The position numbers and the translations under genes were made by a program. A DNA stretch of 64,000 bases from an uncultured Muribaculaceae bacterium (lineage in GTDB: Bacteria > Bacteroidota > Bacteroidia > Bacteroidales > Muribaculaceae): the NCBI GenBank assembly GCA_910583525.1, contig CAJTXL010000006.1, positions 46,654 through 110,653 of the forward strand, in the 5' to 3' direction. Positions 17,396 to 26,200 of the stretch are shown here, in pieces (the first letter of the stretch is position 1; each line of letters starts with the position of its first letter). Below the pieces are notes generated by a model. The model was not told where the DNA came from, ran no database searches, and was given only the letters and a program-made list of their open reading frames with translations.

Positions 17396-18436
17396 ATGAA
17401 TAGAAACATATTTTTTGTGTTTGTGCTTTTATGTGCCTTTAGCGCCATGGCAGATAACAGCCGAAACGACACGGTGCTCTACCGTGCGCCCTGGCAACTT
17501 GAAGCGGTGATTACATGCGATACATTTCCGTCTCTCCATACAGCCTTCTCGGATATTTTTACCGCACCCGTCAATGCCAACCCAAGACTGGTCGAACAAA
17601 TAAGCACCGGCACTCTACCGCCACCCTCTAAGTTCGACTTCAAAAAGTACGGATGTGCTTCAAATCCGTTCCTTTTTGCCATTTACAGTAGTCCGAACCA
17701 AACTGTCAACCATGCCATATCCCTCTACTATCCGAAAGGCTACGAAGGCGAGGACGACAGATGGGAAAGCATTGAAATTTACCGCGATTGCATTTTGGGG
17801 TCGATGCAATGTACGTTCTGCTACGCAGATTCATTGCTTCAAGTATTTTATATAGAGAACGACGTCAGAGCATTGATGATAGGCCGTTACAAACTTGGGC
17901 GTACATTGTCAGAATATCAAATACCATATGACTACCGTTATCTCTTTAGACAAGAAAGCCCCAATCATCCCACCGCGTTCAAAGAACGGATGGATTCACT
18001 TTTCCGTCCGATGGAAAAGATGCCGGCATATGTTCCGTGGTATTTCAACAGCATTGTTACCGATGAAAATTTTGTGCTCAAACATCTTTTTCAGATACAG
18101 GATTACCAAATCGAAAACCGCAGTTTCGATTCGAGATGGTCGGCCATTGGTCGCTTTAAAGTCAGTAACAACGAATTCTTAATTTTAGGCCAAAGCGTAT
18201 ATCCAAGCCAACTAAAGATTTATCTGCTTGCCAACCCAAAAGAAGACTCACTTCCAAAAGGACTGCAAATATATTACGGTGAGGCAGACTGCTGTGACAC
18301 TGCTTATTTCATAAACGGCAACCAAATCTACATTTATCTTTATGTATATGTTGGCGATTTTCCGATGATCAAAGTGCGAAAATACGCTCTCGATGCCGAC
18401 TTCACTCCGCTTCCATTGCCGAATTATAAACAGTAA
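17396..18436 (+). CDS. Exported protein, putative immunity (paralogue 2)
   Basis: ATG 17396 gives 346 residues with a clean signal peptide (MNRNIFFVFVLLCAFSAMA). The in-frame ATG at 17360 would add 12 polar residues and overlap the upstream gene, so it is less likely. The protein is a paralogue of the product of 15394-16473 over its whole length, with GTLPPPSKFDFKKYG, VLKHLFQIQDYQIEN, and YLLANPKEDSLPKGLQIYYG near the end. The family is otherwise unknown to me. It lies in the same transcript as the RHS gene and may protect against a related tip present in other strains. Confidence 0.65.
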   Translation: MNRNIFFVFVLLCAFSAMADNSRNDTVLYRAPWQLEAVITCDTFPSLHTAFSDIFTAPVNANPRLVEQISTGTLPPPSKFDFKKYGCASNPFLFAIYSSPNQTVNHAISLYYPKGYEGEDDRWESIEIYRDCILGSMQCTFCYADSLLQVFYIENDVRALMIGRYKLGRTLSEYQIPYDYRYLFRQESPNHPTAFKERMDSLFRPMEKMPAYVPWYFNSIVTDENFVLKHLFQIQDYQIENRSFDSRWSAIGRFKVSNNEFLILGQSVYPSQLKIYLLANPKEDSLPKGLQIYYGEADCCDTAYFINGNQIYIYLYVYVGDFPMIKVRKYALDADFTPLPLPNYKQ

Positions 18437-18443
18437 CCGCACC

Positions 18444-19379
18444 ATGAACAAACGAGAACTTATTACGATAGTTACACTTTTTGCAGCCGCGGCGCTTGGC
18501 TCTACCCACACCTTGCCGAAAAGAGTTCTATCGATGCCGGATGTCGATGCCGGCGTATGGGACATGAGTATGACCGAAGATTGCCGCCGCGGTGCGGAGT
18601 ATGTAATGTTCGGCGACACCCTGCTGTGTGAGAACATCGACCGCCGCATGCGCTGGTATTCGCTCTCGGGCGACACGGTGGCTTTCTTCCGCGAAGAAAC
18701 GTCGCTGCATTATGCCGAAGCCGACACGGCTTTGCAGACTTCGGCCTTCGGCTCGTCGGGGCTTGCCGTCGAGGGCACCACGACCATGTCGGGCATGTAC
18801 TGCGGACGTTATCCTGTTTCTTCGACCGTGGCATATTCGAGCCGCGGCGGACGACGCGGCATGCTTATAAACGAGAACGGCGACAGCATCGACGCCTATA
18901 TGAGCGCCGAACGGATGCGCATCCGCATTGCCTTGTCGGCCGCAACTGATTCGGTATACGCTCCGACCGATTCATTGCCTACATACGAGATTGTCCGCCA
19001 CCGGTGGTTTGCCGGAGAGTCGCGTCTGCCCATAGCGGTATCGACAGCCATCGATATGCGGATGCCCGACGGACAGTGCGGAGACAACTCCTACTCCTGC
19101 TACATAGTGCCGTTTGACAAAACGGAACAATACGACACCACGCGGACAAGCACCGAAATCTCCTATTCAGACGGACAAATAAGCATTTTGGTGTCATCGT
19201 CAGGCCAAGCCACATTTGTTCTGACGACCTTGGACGGCATGCCGTGCATGAGCCGCGAACTGACGGTGTCGGCCGGAGAACGCGCCACGCTCGACTGCGG
19301 AACACTGCCTCGCGGTCGCTATGTCGGCGCCATTACAATAGGCGGCCATACGGTCAAGGAACTTCTCACCGTCGAGTGA
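18444..19379 (+). CDS. Secreted protein with sorting-domain-like C-terminus
   Basis: The start is set at ATG 18444, seven bases after the previous stop, giving 311 residues with a signal peptide ending near THT. The middle part is beta-rich without known domain. The last ~70 residues (from SYSDGQISILVSSSG through LDGMPC to LPRGRYVGAITIGG) have the pattern of the small beta-sandwich found at C-termini of Bacteroidota secreted proteins, close to the T9SS type A sorting domain. Whether a type IX system exists in this organism is not shown here. Composition returns to core-like GC. It could be the tail of the toxin operon or an older neighbour. Confidence 0.6.
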   Translation: MNKRELITIVTLFAAAALGSTHTLPKRVLSMPDVDAGVWDMSMTEDCRRGAEYVMFGDTLLCENIDRRMRWYSLSGDTVAFFREETSLHYAEADTALQTSAFGSSGLAVEGTTTMSGMYCGRYPVSSTVAYSSRGGRRGMLINENGDSIDAYMSAERMRIRIALSAATDSVYAPTDSLPTYEIVRHRWFAGESRLPIAVSTAIDMRMPDGQCGDNSYSCYIVPFDKTEQYDTTRTSTEISYSDGQISILVSSSGQATFVLTTLDGMPCMSRELTVSAGERATLDCGTLPRGRYVGAITIGGHTVKELLTVE

Positions 19380-19414
19380 CATTTCACGATTGGCCGAAAG
19401 CGCCAATTCGGCAT

Positions 19415-19445
19415 TTTGACCTTTGATATTTTTTTGCTAAATTTG
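19415..19445 (+). promoter_or_regulatory. Promoter of metG
   Basis: TTTG (19415-19418), 19 nt, then TAAATTTG (19438-19445), consistent with the Bacteroidota consensus, about 45 nt before the metG start. A weak hairpin (ATTGGC with GCCAAT, 19389-19407) precedes it and may end the upstream transcript. Confidence 0.6.
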
Positions 19446-19491
19446 CCGTTTGAAACACAGGGCGCGAAGCCCCGTCAAAAAAACGAGTAAT

Positions 19492-21537
19492 ATGACCAAA
19501 GAATATAAGCGCACACTCATCACCACGGCACTGCCGTATACCAACGGCCCGGTGCACATAGGGCATCTTGCCGGCGTATATGTCCCGGCCGACATCTACG
19601 CACGCTATCTGCGGCTTTGCGGCCGTCCCGTCACCCTTATCGGGGGCAGCGACGAGCACGGGGTGCCCATCACTCTGAAAGCACGCAAAGAGGGTGTGAC
19701 GCCACAAGATATAGTCGACCGCTACCACGCTCTCATCAAAAAATCGTTCGAGGATCTCGGCATTTCGTTCGACATCTACTCGCGCACGACCTCGGACATA
19801 CACCACGACACGGCATCGGAGTTCTTCCGCCGTCTCTACGAGAAAGGCGAGTTCATCGAGAAAAGTTCGGAACAGCTCTATGACCCCGAGGCCGGTCAGT
19901 TCCTTGCCGACCGCTATGTGACGGGCGAGTGCCCCCACTGCCACCACCAGGGTGCCTACGGCGACCAGTGCGAGGCGTGCGGAACATCGCTAAACGCCAC
20001 AGACCTTATCGAACCCCGTTCGGCCATCACCGGCGCAGTACCCGTGCTTAAAGAGACCAAACACTGGTATCTGCCTCTCGACAAATGGGAGCCGGCTCTG
20101 CGCCAATGGATACTCGAAGGGCACAAGGAGTGGAAGACCAACGTCTACGGCCAGTGCAAATCATGGCTCGACATGGGCCTGCAGCCGCGTGCGGTGTCGC
20201 GCGACCTCTCGTGGGGCGTGCCGGTGCCCGTCGAAGGCGCCGAAGGCAAGGTGCTTTATGTATGGTTCGACGCTCCCATCGGATATATATCGAACACCAA
20301 GGAGCTGCTTCCCGACTCATGGGAAACGTGGTGGAAAGACCCCGATACACGCATCATAAACTTCATCGGCAAGGATAACATCGTATTCCACTGCATTGTG
20401 TTCCCGGCAATGCTCATGGCCTACGGCGACGGCTTCCAGCTGCCCGACAATGTGCCGGCAAACGAGTTCCTCAATCTTGAAGGCGACAAGATTTCGACTT
20501 CGCGCAACTGGGCCGTATGGCTCCACGAATATCTTGCCGACTTCCCCGGCAAACAGGATGTGCTGCGCTATGTGCTTACGGCCAACGCGCCCGAGACAAA
20601 GGACAACGATTTCACGTGGCGCGACTTCCAGGCACGCAACAACAACGAGCTTGTGGCCATTCTCGGCAACTTCGTCAACCGTGTCGTCGTGCTGACACAC
20701 AAGTACTACGGCGGAGAAGTGCCCGAACCGGGCACATTCGAGCAGCCCGACCTCGACGCCATAGCCGAAATGGAGCAGCTCAAAGCGTCGTTGACAGAAA
20801 ACCTTGAGACTTTCCACTTCCGCGAAGCCCTCAAAGACGCCATGGGCTTTGCCCGTCTCGGCAACAAATACCTCCAGGACTGCGAACCGTGGAAGACGGT
20901 CAAGACAGACCCGGAGCGTGTGAAAACAATACTCTATGTCTGCGCACAGCTCTGCGCTTCAATCGACATTGTCATGGAACCGTTCATGCCCTTCATGAGC
21001 GAACGCCTGAGCGCTATTCTCGGTGGTCTCAAACCCGAGTGGAGCATGATAGGACGAACCGACATCGTACCGGCCGGTACAAAGCTGGGACAGCCCGAAC
21101 TTCTGTTCGAGAAAATCGACGACGAGGCCATAAAGGCGCAGACAGACCGGCTCGAAGAAATCAAACGGCAGAACGCCATATCGTCGTTCAAGCCCGAAGT
21201 GCAGCTTCCCGAAATCACCATCGACGACTTCGCAAAGGTGGACCTGCGCATAGGCACCGTGCTTGAGTGCGAGGCCGTACCCAAGGCAAAAAAACTGCTT
21301 CGCTTTGTGATTGACGACGGCACACCCGGCCACCGTGTGATAGTGTCGGGCATCGCAGAACACTACAAGCCCCAAGACCTCGTAGGCCGTCAGGTGCTCT
21401 TCGTCGCCAACCTCGCTCCGGCAAAAATACGCGGCGTGGTGTCGCAGGGCATGATACTGTCGGCTCTCAATGCCGACGGCTCCATAGTAGTGGCGGCTCC
21501 GTCGGCACCCGTGGCGCCGGGCGCACAGGTCAAGTGA
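19492..21537 (+). CDS. metG: Methionine--tRNA ligase
   Basis: Charges tRNA-Met and initiator tRNA with methionine in the cytoplasm. The class I signatures are the HIGH motif in YTNGPVHIGHLAGVY near residue 22 and the KMSKS loop as GDKISTSRN near residue 335. A zinc knuckle (CPHCHHQGAYGDQCEACG, about residues 147-164) is inserted in the catalytic domain. The C-terminal ~110 residues are an EMAPII/Trbp111-like tRNA-binding domain (IDDFAKVDLRIGTV onward) that dimerises the enzyme. The total of 681 residues is typical of the E. coli type. Start at 19492 follows the promoter. The upstream in-frame ATG (19450) would add a basic, unlikely extension. Confidence 0.96.
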   Translation: MTKEYKRTLITTALPYTNGPVHIGHLAGVYVPADIYARYLRLCGRPVTLIGGSDEHGVPITLKARKEGVTPQDIVDRYHALIKKSFEDLGISFDIYSRTTSDIHHDTASEFFRRLYEKGEFIEKSSEQLYDPEAGQFLADRYVTGECPHCHHQGAYGDQCEACGTSLNATDLIEPRSAITGAVPVLKETKHWYLPLDKWEPALRQWILEGHKEWKTNVYGQCKSWLDMGLQPRAVSRDLSWGVPVPVEGAEGKVLYVWFDAPIGYISNTKELLPDSWETWWKDPDTRIINFIGKDNIVFHCIVFPAMLMAYGDGFQLPDNVPANEFLNLEGDKISTSRNWAVWLHEYLADFPGKQDVLRYVLTANAPETKDNDFTWRDFQARNNNELVAILGNFVNRVVVLTHKYYGGEVPEPGTFEQPDLDAIAEMEQLKASLTENLETFHFREALKDAMGFARLGNKYLQDCEPWKTVKTDPERVKTILYVCAQLCASIDIVMEPFMPFMSERLSAILGGLKPEWSMIGRTDIVPAGTKLGQPELLFEKIDDEAIKAQTDRLEEIKRQNAISSFKPEVQLPEITIDDFAKVDLRIGTVLECEAVPKAKKLLRFVIDDGTPGHRVIVSGIAEHYKPQDLVGRQVLFVANLAPAKIRGVVSQGMILSALNADGSIVVAAPSAPVAPGAQVK

Positions 21538-21566
21538 CATGGTTACCATAAGCGAATGACAGTATA

Positions 21567-22613
21567 ATGAAGCCACGAATACTCATAGTCTACACCGGCG
21601 GCACTATCGGCATGATAGAAGACCCCCGGACCAAAGCCCTGAAGCCTTTTGACTTCACGCACCTCATGGTGAATGTGCCTAAGGTGAAGATGCTCGACTA
21701 CGAAATCGACAACATACAATTCCATCCGCCGATAGACTCGTCGGATATGAATGTCGAGCACTGGCAGTCGATAGCGCGCAGCATCGCCGACAACTACGAG
21801 AGCTACGACGGCTTTGTTGTGCTTCACGGCACCGACACGATGGCCTATACGGCATCGGCGCTGTCGTTCATGCTCGGCAACCTCAGCAAGCCGGTCATCA
21901 TAACCGGCTCTCAGCTTCCTATCGGCGAAGTGCGCACCGACGGCGAAGAAAACCTCATCACCGCCCTGCAGATTGCCGCCGACCGCGACGAGGAAGGCAA
22001 CCCTACGGTGCGCGAAGTTGCGATACTGTTTGAAAACTACCTTTGGCGCGGCAACCGTTCGACCAAGCGCAGCGCCAACAACTTCAACGCATTCAAGAGC
22101 TACAACTATCCTTATCTGGCAAAAATAGGCCTGGGCATATCTTTCGACCGCGATGCCCTGCGCAAAATCGAAAATCCGAAACCGCTTGAGCCGCGCTACG
22201 AACTCGACACAGCCGTGATGTGCATAAACCTTTTTCCGGGTCTCAACGAAGCCATACTGCGCCATCAGCTCAACACGCCCGGAATAAAGGGCATCGTGCT
22301 GCGCACCTACGGTGCCGGCAACGGCCCCACATATCCCTGGTTCATCGAAGCGCTGCACGACGCCGTAGACCGCGGCATCGTTATTCTCAATGTGACACAA
22401 TGCAGTAACGGCGGCGTCAAGCCAAACCGGTATATGGGCGGCGACTATCTCACCGGTGCCGGCGTAATTCCGGTGGCCGACCTGACATTCGAAGCCGCGA
22501 TAACGAAGATGATGTTCCTGTTCGGCATGGGGCTTGACAACAACGAAGTAAAACGCATGATGCTCCGCCCTCTCGCCGGAGAAATATCAGAAAAGACAGC
22601 GTCTAAGATATGA
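21567..22613 (+). CDS. ansA: Type I (cytoplasmic) L-asparaginase
   Basis: Hydrolyses L-asparagine to aspartate and ammonia. Both catalytic threonine motifs are present: VYTGGTIGMI near the N-terminus and VLHGTDTMAYTASAL around residues 87-101. No signal peptide is seen, and 348 residues fit the cytosolic AnsA type rather than the periplasmic high-affinity type. It starts 29 bases after metG. Its stop overlaps the start of the next small gene by four bases, so the two are probably co-translated. Confidence 0.9.
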   Translation: MKPRILIVYTGGTIGMIEDPRTKALKPFDFTHLMVNVPKVKMLDYEIDNIQFHPPIDSSDMNVEHWQSIARSIADNYESYDGFVVLHGTDTMAYTASALSFMLGNLSKPVIITGSQLPIGEVRTDGEENLITALQIAADRDEEGNPTVREVAILFENYLWRGNRSTKRSANNFNAFKSYNYPYLAKIGLGISFDRDALRKIENPKPLEPRYELDTAVMCINLFPGLNEAILRHQLNTPGIKGIVLRTYGAGNGPTYPWFIEALHDAVDRGIVILNVTQCSNGGVKPNRYMGGDYLTGAGVIPVADLTFEAAITKMMFLFGMGLDNNEVKRMMLRPLAGEISEKTASKI

Positions 22614-22966
22614 AACACCTCACCACAACTCTCAGATACTTGGCGTTGTGCCTTGCGGCGATTGCATTTATAGCACCGTGTCCGCAAGCTTTTGCTGCCG
22701 GCAAGCCCGTCTGGGAGGTGGTAAGCGTCCCCGATGCCGACTCCCCGGCCTCTGTCAGCGAAACGGCGGCACGGCTCGATGTGCTTGTACGCGACGGCGC
22801 TGTCTATATAACTGTCGACACGCCAATGAAGATAGAAGTCTTCACCATACTGGGGCAACTTGTAACGAGCAAAACGGTCGCCGCCGGCACCGTACGCCTG
22901 TCGTTGGGGCACCGCGGCGTGTACATCCTCAAAGGTGCCGGAACGACAAAACGTGTCAATCTATAA
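22610..22966 (+). CDS. Small secreted protein with sorting-domain-like fold
   Basis: This 118-residue protein is a signal peptide (about residues 1-29, ending AFA) followed by little more than one beta-sandwich unit: KIEVFTILGQLVTSKTVAAG and LSLGHRGVYILKG. That is the pattern of the C-terminal sorting or anchor domain of Bacteroidota secreted proteins, here without any cargo domain. The start codon overlaps the ansA stop (ATGA). Function unknown. It may be a degenerate gene that kept only its ends, or a small cell-surface protein. Confidence 0.6.
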   Translation: MKHLTTTLRYLALCLAAIAFIAPCPQAFAAGKPVWEVVSVPDADSPASVSETAARLDVLVRDGAVYITVDTPMKIEVFTILGQLVTSKTVAAGTVRLSLGHRGVYILKGAGTTKRVNL

Positions 22967-22972
22967 AAACTT

Positions 22973-23410
22973 ATGGTACAGATAAAAGTGATAAACACCT
23001 CGGGGCTTGAGCTACCGTCGTACGCTTCGCCGCAAGCCGCCGGAATGGATTTGCGCGCCGCCGTCGACAGCCCTGTGGAAATCAAACCGGGGCAACGCTG
23101 CCTGATTCCCACCGGGCTGCGGATAGAACTTCCGGCCGGATATGAACTGCAGCTGAGGCCACGCAGCGGTCTTGCCCTGCGTAACGGAATAACACTTTTG
23201 AACACGCCGGGCACAATCGATGCCGACTATCGGGGCGAAATAGGTGTTATACTAATAAACCACTCCGACCGCACATTCACCGTCGAGCGTGGCGACCGCA
23301 TCTGCCAAATGGTAGTGGCACCCTGCATCCAGGCCCAATGGCTGCCGTGCGACAAACTCGACGACAGTGACAGAGCCGACGGAGGCTTCGGCCATTCGGG
23401 CGTAAAATAA
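22973..23410 (+). CDS. dut: dUTP diphosphatase
   Basis: Splits dUTP into dUMP and pyrophosphate, keeping uracil out of DNA and supplying the dTMP precursor. All five motifs of the trimeric dUTPase are in order: AAGMDLRA (1), RPRSGLA (2), NTPGTIDADYRGEI (3, with catalytic Asp), GDRICQMVV (4), and the Gly-rich arm RADGGFGHSG (5). The 145-residue length is standard. It starts six bases after the previous gene and leads a cluster with the TPR, DUF4292-like and EnvC-like genes that I recall as common in Bacteroidales. Confidence 0.96.
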   Translation: MVQIKVINTSGLELPSYASPQAAGMDLRAAVDSPVEIKPGQRCLIPTGLRIELPAGYELQLRPRSGLALRNGITLLNTPGTIDADYRGEIGVILINHSDRTFTVERGDRICQMVVAPCIQAQWLPCDKLDDSDRADGGFGHSGVK

Positions 23411-23436
23411 CGCGGCATCTACGCGCATAAACGGGT

Positions 23437-25263
23437 ATGACGGCAAGACAAGAAGCAAAAAGCGTGAAACATAGAACCCATACCATAGCCTTAATCCTGC
23501 TCCTGACAGCGATTGTTGCCGGCGCATCTGTGTCGGCGGCTAAAAGCCGTAAGCCGACCGATGCCGACCTCAAAAAAGCCGAGGCACTCTTCATTGAGGC
23601 GGCGGCGGCAGAAGACGACGGCCGGCTCGACGATTCATATATGCTTCTGCGCAGAGCCGCCGAGCTAAATCCCGACGACCCTTACATCAAAGGCAGCCTT
23701 GCAGAGTTTGTGGCGAACCTACCCACGCCCGATTCGCTGATGAAGGAGCAGGCCTATGCCGATATCGAGGAGCGCTTCCGCGCAAATCCTTCCGACCAGC
23801 ACAACGCCTACGTATTCGCCGCCCTTGCGAGCAGCCATGGCCGTATCGACGACCTTATCGGCATATGGGAGACTCTCGACAGCATTCTGCCTTCGCGCAC
23901 CGACCCGGCGCTCAACCTCGCAACGGCACTTTTAGGCAGGTATTCGCACACCCTCGACACGGCCGACTACAATCGGGCCATTTCGATATACGAACGTCTT
24001 GAAGACGGAGCCGGCCCGTCGGTTATGCTATCGTCGCGCAAAATCAGCGCCTACATGCTCCGCAAAGACAGCGCGGCCATCGAACGCGAAATAGTCAAAC
24101 TCGCGGCATCGGCGCCCGGCGACGTAGAAACCAAACTCGTTGTCGCAAAAATATACGAAGGCCTCGGAAAGCCTCAGCAGGCTCTTGCCTGCCTCGATTC
24201 GGCACAGACCTTAGAGCCGTCGAACGGCAAAATTTACCTTACACGGGCACTGATATATCAGGCCGAAAAAGACAGCGCGGCATACGACCGTGAAGTCTTC
24301 AGGGCCTTGCAGGCTCCGGCAGTAGAGTTCGGCGACAAATTCAGCCTCCTGTCGGACTATGTAGTAAAACTTTACACCGACTCGGCACAGCGTCCGCGCA
24401 TCGAGCAGATGTTTGAGACGCTACAGGAGGTAAATCCCGGCGAGGCGGCACTGCATGCTCTCTACGGAGCTTACAAAGCGAGCATCGAGGAGTACCCGGC
24501 GGCAGCCGAACAATTCAGCTACAGCGTCGACCTCGACCCGACCAACAAAGGCGTGTGGCAGAACCTGATGCAGGTTGCCGGTTCGCTCAAAGACAACGAC
24601 CTCGCCCTTAACACGGCGCGCAAATCGCTGAAATTCTTCCCCGGCGACCCGTATTTCAGCATCTCTGGCGCCATGGCTTTGGCTTTCAAAGACATGGTGC
24701 CGCAGGCATTGGCGCTGCTCGACAGCATAAACCCTGAAGAAGTTCCGAACAACAAGGCCCGTTCGTCGATAGAAGCCACGCGAGGCGACCTTCTCCACCG
24801 CGCCGGGCTGCGCGACAGTGCCTACGCCGCCTACCACAAGGCCATAGAAGAAGATGCCGAAAACTACATGGCGCTGAACAACTGCGCATATTTCATGGCC
24901 GTCGACAGCATCGACCTTGACAGAGCCGAGCTATACATATCTATAGCAACTGCTGCAGAAGCCGACAACCCGACCTACCTCGACACATACGCATGGGTCG
25001 CATTCCAGAAGCACGACTATGCCAAAGCGCGCGAAGCCATCGACAAGGCCCTTGCGGCATACGGCATCGCCGACGGCAAAATACCCGAAGATTTCGACAA
25101 GCAAGATTTGAGCGCCGAAGTCTTCGACCATGCCGGTGACATATATTTCATGACAGGCGACAGGGCTAAGGCCGTGAATTTCTGGAAGGAAGCCCTCAGC
25201 CTCGACCCGGAAAACAAATTAATCGAAAAAAAGGTGCATCACCGCACCATCTTCTTCGAGTAA
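23437..25263 (+). CDS. Tetratricopeptide-repeat exported protein
   Basis: The 608-residue protein has an N-terminal signal or anchor (about residues 9-35) and then TPR-type helical hairpins almost throughout. Recognisable units include LLRRAAELNPDDPYIKGSL, LACLDSAQTLEPSNGKIYL, FSYSVDLDPTNKGVWQNL and FWKEALSLDPENKLIEKKV at the end. Such proteins are scaffolds in the periplasm or at the outer membrane. Its fixed neighbours, a DUF4292-like lipoprotein and an EnvC-like factor, suggest a role in cell-envelope assembly. No catalytic motif is visible. Confidence 0.85.
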   Translation: MTARQEAKSVKHRTHTIALILLLTAIVAGASVSAAKSRKPTDADLKKAEALFIEAAAAEDDGRLDDSYMLLRRAAELNPDDPYIKGSLAEFVANLPTPDSLMKEQAYADIEERFRANPSDQHNAYVFAALASSHGRIDDLIGIWETLDSILPSRTDPALNLATALLGRYSHTLDTADYNRAISIYERLEDGAGPSVMLSSRKISAYMLRKDSAAIEREIVKLAASAPGDVETKLVVAKIYEGLGKPQQALACLDSAQTLEPSNGKIYLTRALIYQAEKDSAAYDREVFRALQAPAVEFGDKFSLLSDYVVKLYTDSAQRPRIEQMFETLQEVNPGEAALHALYGAYKASIEEYPAAAEQFSYSVDLDPTNKGVWQNLMQVAGSLKDNDLALNTARKSLKFFPGDPYFSISGAMALAFKDMVPQALALLDSINPEEVPNNKARSSIEATRGDLLHRAGLRDSAYAAYHKAIEEDAENYMALNNCAYFMAVDSIDLDRAELYISIATAAEADNPTYLDTYAWVAFQKHDYAKAREAIDKALAAYGIADGKIPEDFDKQDLSAEVFDHAGDIYFMTGDRAKAVNFWKEALSLDPENKLIEKKVHHRTIFFE

Positions 25264-25276
25264 AAAATACACACCA

Positions 25277-26191
25277 ATGAACCAGTCACGCAACACAATC
25301 GCGCTTATCATATTTTCAGCCTTATTCCTCACGGCCGTATTTGCATGCAAAAGCTCTAAAAAAGCGGTGGCGAAGCAAGACCAATATGCCCCCGTAGCAC
25401 AAACCGAACCGGCAGCAAAAGGGCGCTCAAGCCTTGAAGACGATTACCGCGCAATGACAGCCGCCTACACACCGTGGGCCGACGTCTCGGTACCCGTAAA
25501 AGTGCAGGTAAAGAAACCTAAGAACATCAGCGTTTCGGGCACACTCTCGATGTCGTACGGCAAATCGATGTCGCTGACGCTTAAAATGCTGTTCATCGAC
25601 GTTGCCACGGTCTATGCCGATACAGATTCGGTGATTATAGTCTCGAAAGCCGCCGGCGCATACTTTGCGGAATCGATGAAGCGCTTCACGGCAGCTTCCG
25701 GCCTTACCCTTGCCGACTTGCAGAGCCTGATGCTCGGTCAGGCGTTCACGCCGGGCAACGGCACCGCAAAGCCGAACCAAGCTTCGCAATTCAGTCTGGC
25801 GGAAGACAAGGAGATAAGCGGCGAAGACTTCCGCGCATGGAGCATGGCTCCGAAGAAAATGCCTAAAGGCGTCGACTGGCACTTTACGGCCATAGCGCCC
25901 ACAACGAACGACACACAGGTGACACCACAGATATTCGCCCTCGACATCGAAGCCGGCACCAACAAACTCCTATGCACCTTCGCACAATCGGAGCTGACCG
26001 CCGCCGGCACGATAGCGTCGATGATGCAAATCGAAGGGTCGGTTAAGAAACATGCCGTCGACATGGTGATTTCAGGCTCGGCATCGCGTGCATCGTGGAA
26101 CACAGGGCGTACGCCGACGCGCCCCTCGATACCGCGCAACGCCAAACGCCTCGGCACGGAACAGATATTCAAGATGCTGAACAAATTCTAA
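25277..26191 (+). CDS. DUF4292-like outer-membrane-associated lipoprotein
   Basis: The 304-residue product has a lipoprotein signal with lipobox AVFAC (Cys about residue 24) followed by a Lys/Ser-rich linker. The folded part begins with a region like KVQVKKPKNISVSGTLSMSY and continues with repeated beta strands, as in the LolB/LppX-like half-barrel of DUF4292 proteins. This fold can hold an acyl chain, so lipid or lipoprotein handling in the periplasm is plausible but unproven. It starts 13 bases after the TPR gene and is followed after nine bases by the EnvC-like gene. Confidence 0.75.
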   Translation: MNQSRNTIALIIFSALFLTAVFACKSSKKAVAKQDQYAPVAQTEPAAKGRSSLEDDYRAMTAAYTPWADVSVPVKVQVKKPKNISVSGTLSMSYGKSMSLTLKMLFIDVATVYADTDSVIIVSKAAGAYFAESMKRFTAASGLTLADLQSLMLGQAFTPGNGTAKPNQASQFSLAEDKEISGEDFRAWSMAPKKMPKGVDWHFTAIAPTTNDTQVTPQIFALDIEAGTNKLLCTFAQSELTAAGTIASMMQIEGSVKKHAVDMVISGSASRASWNTGRTPTRPSIPRNAKRLGTEQIFKMLNKF

Positions 26192-26200
26192 TCGTAGACA

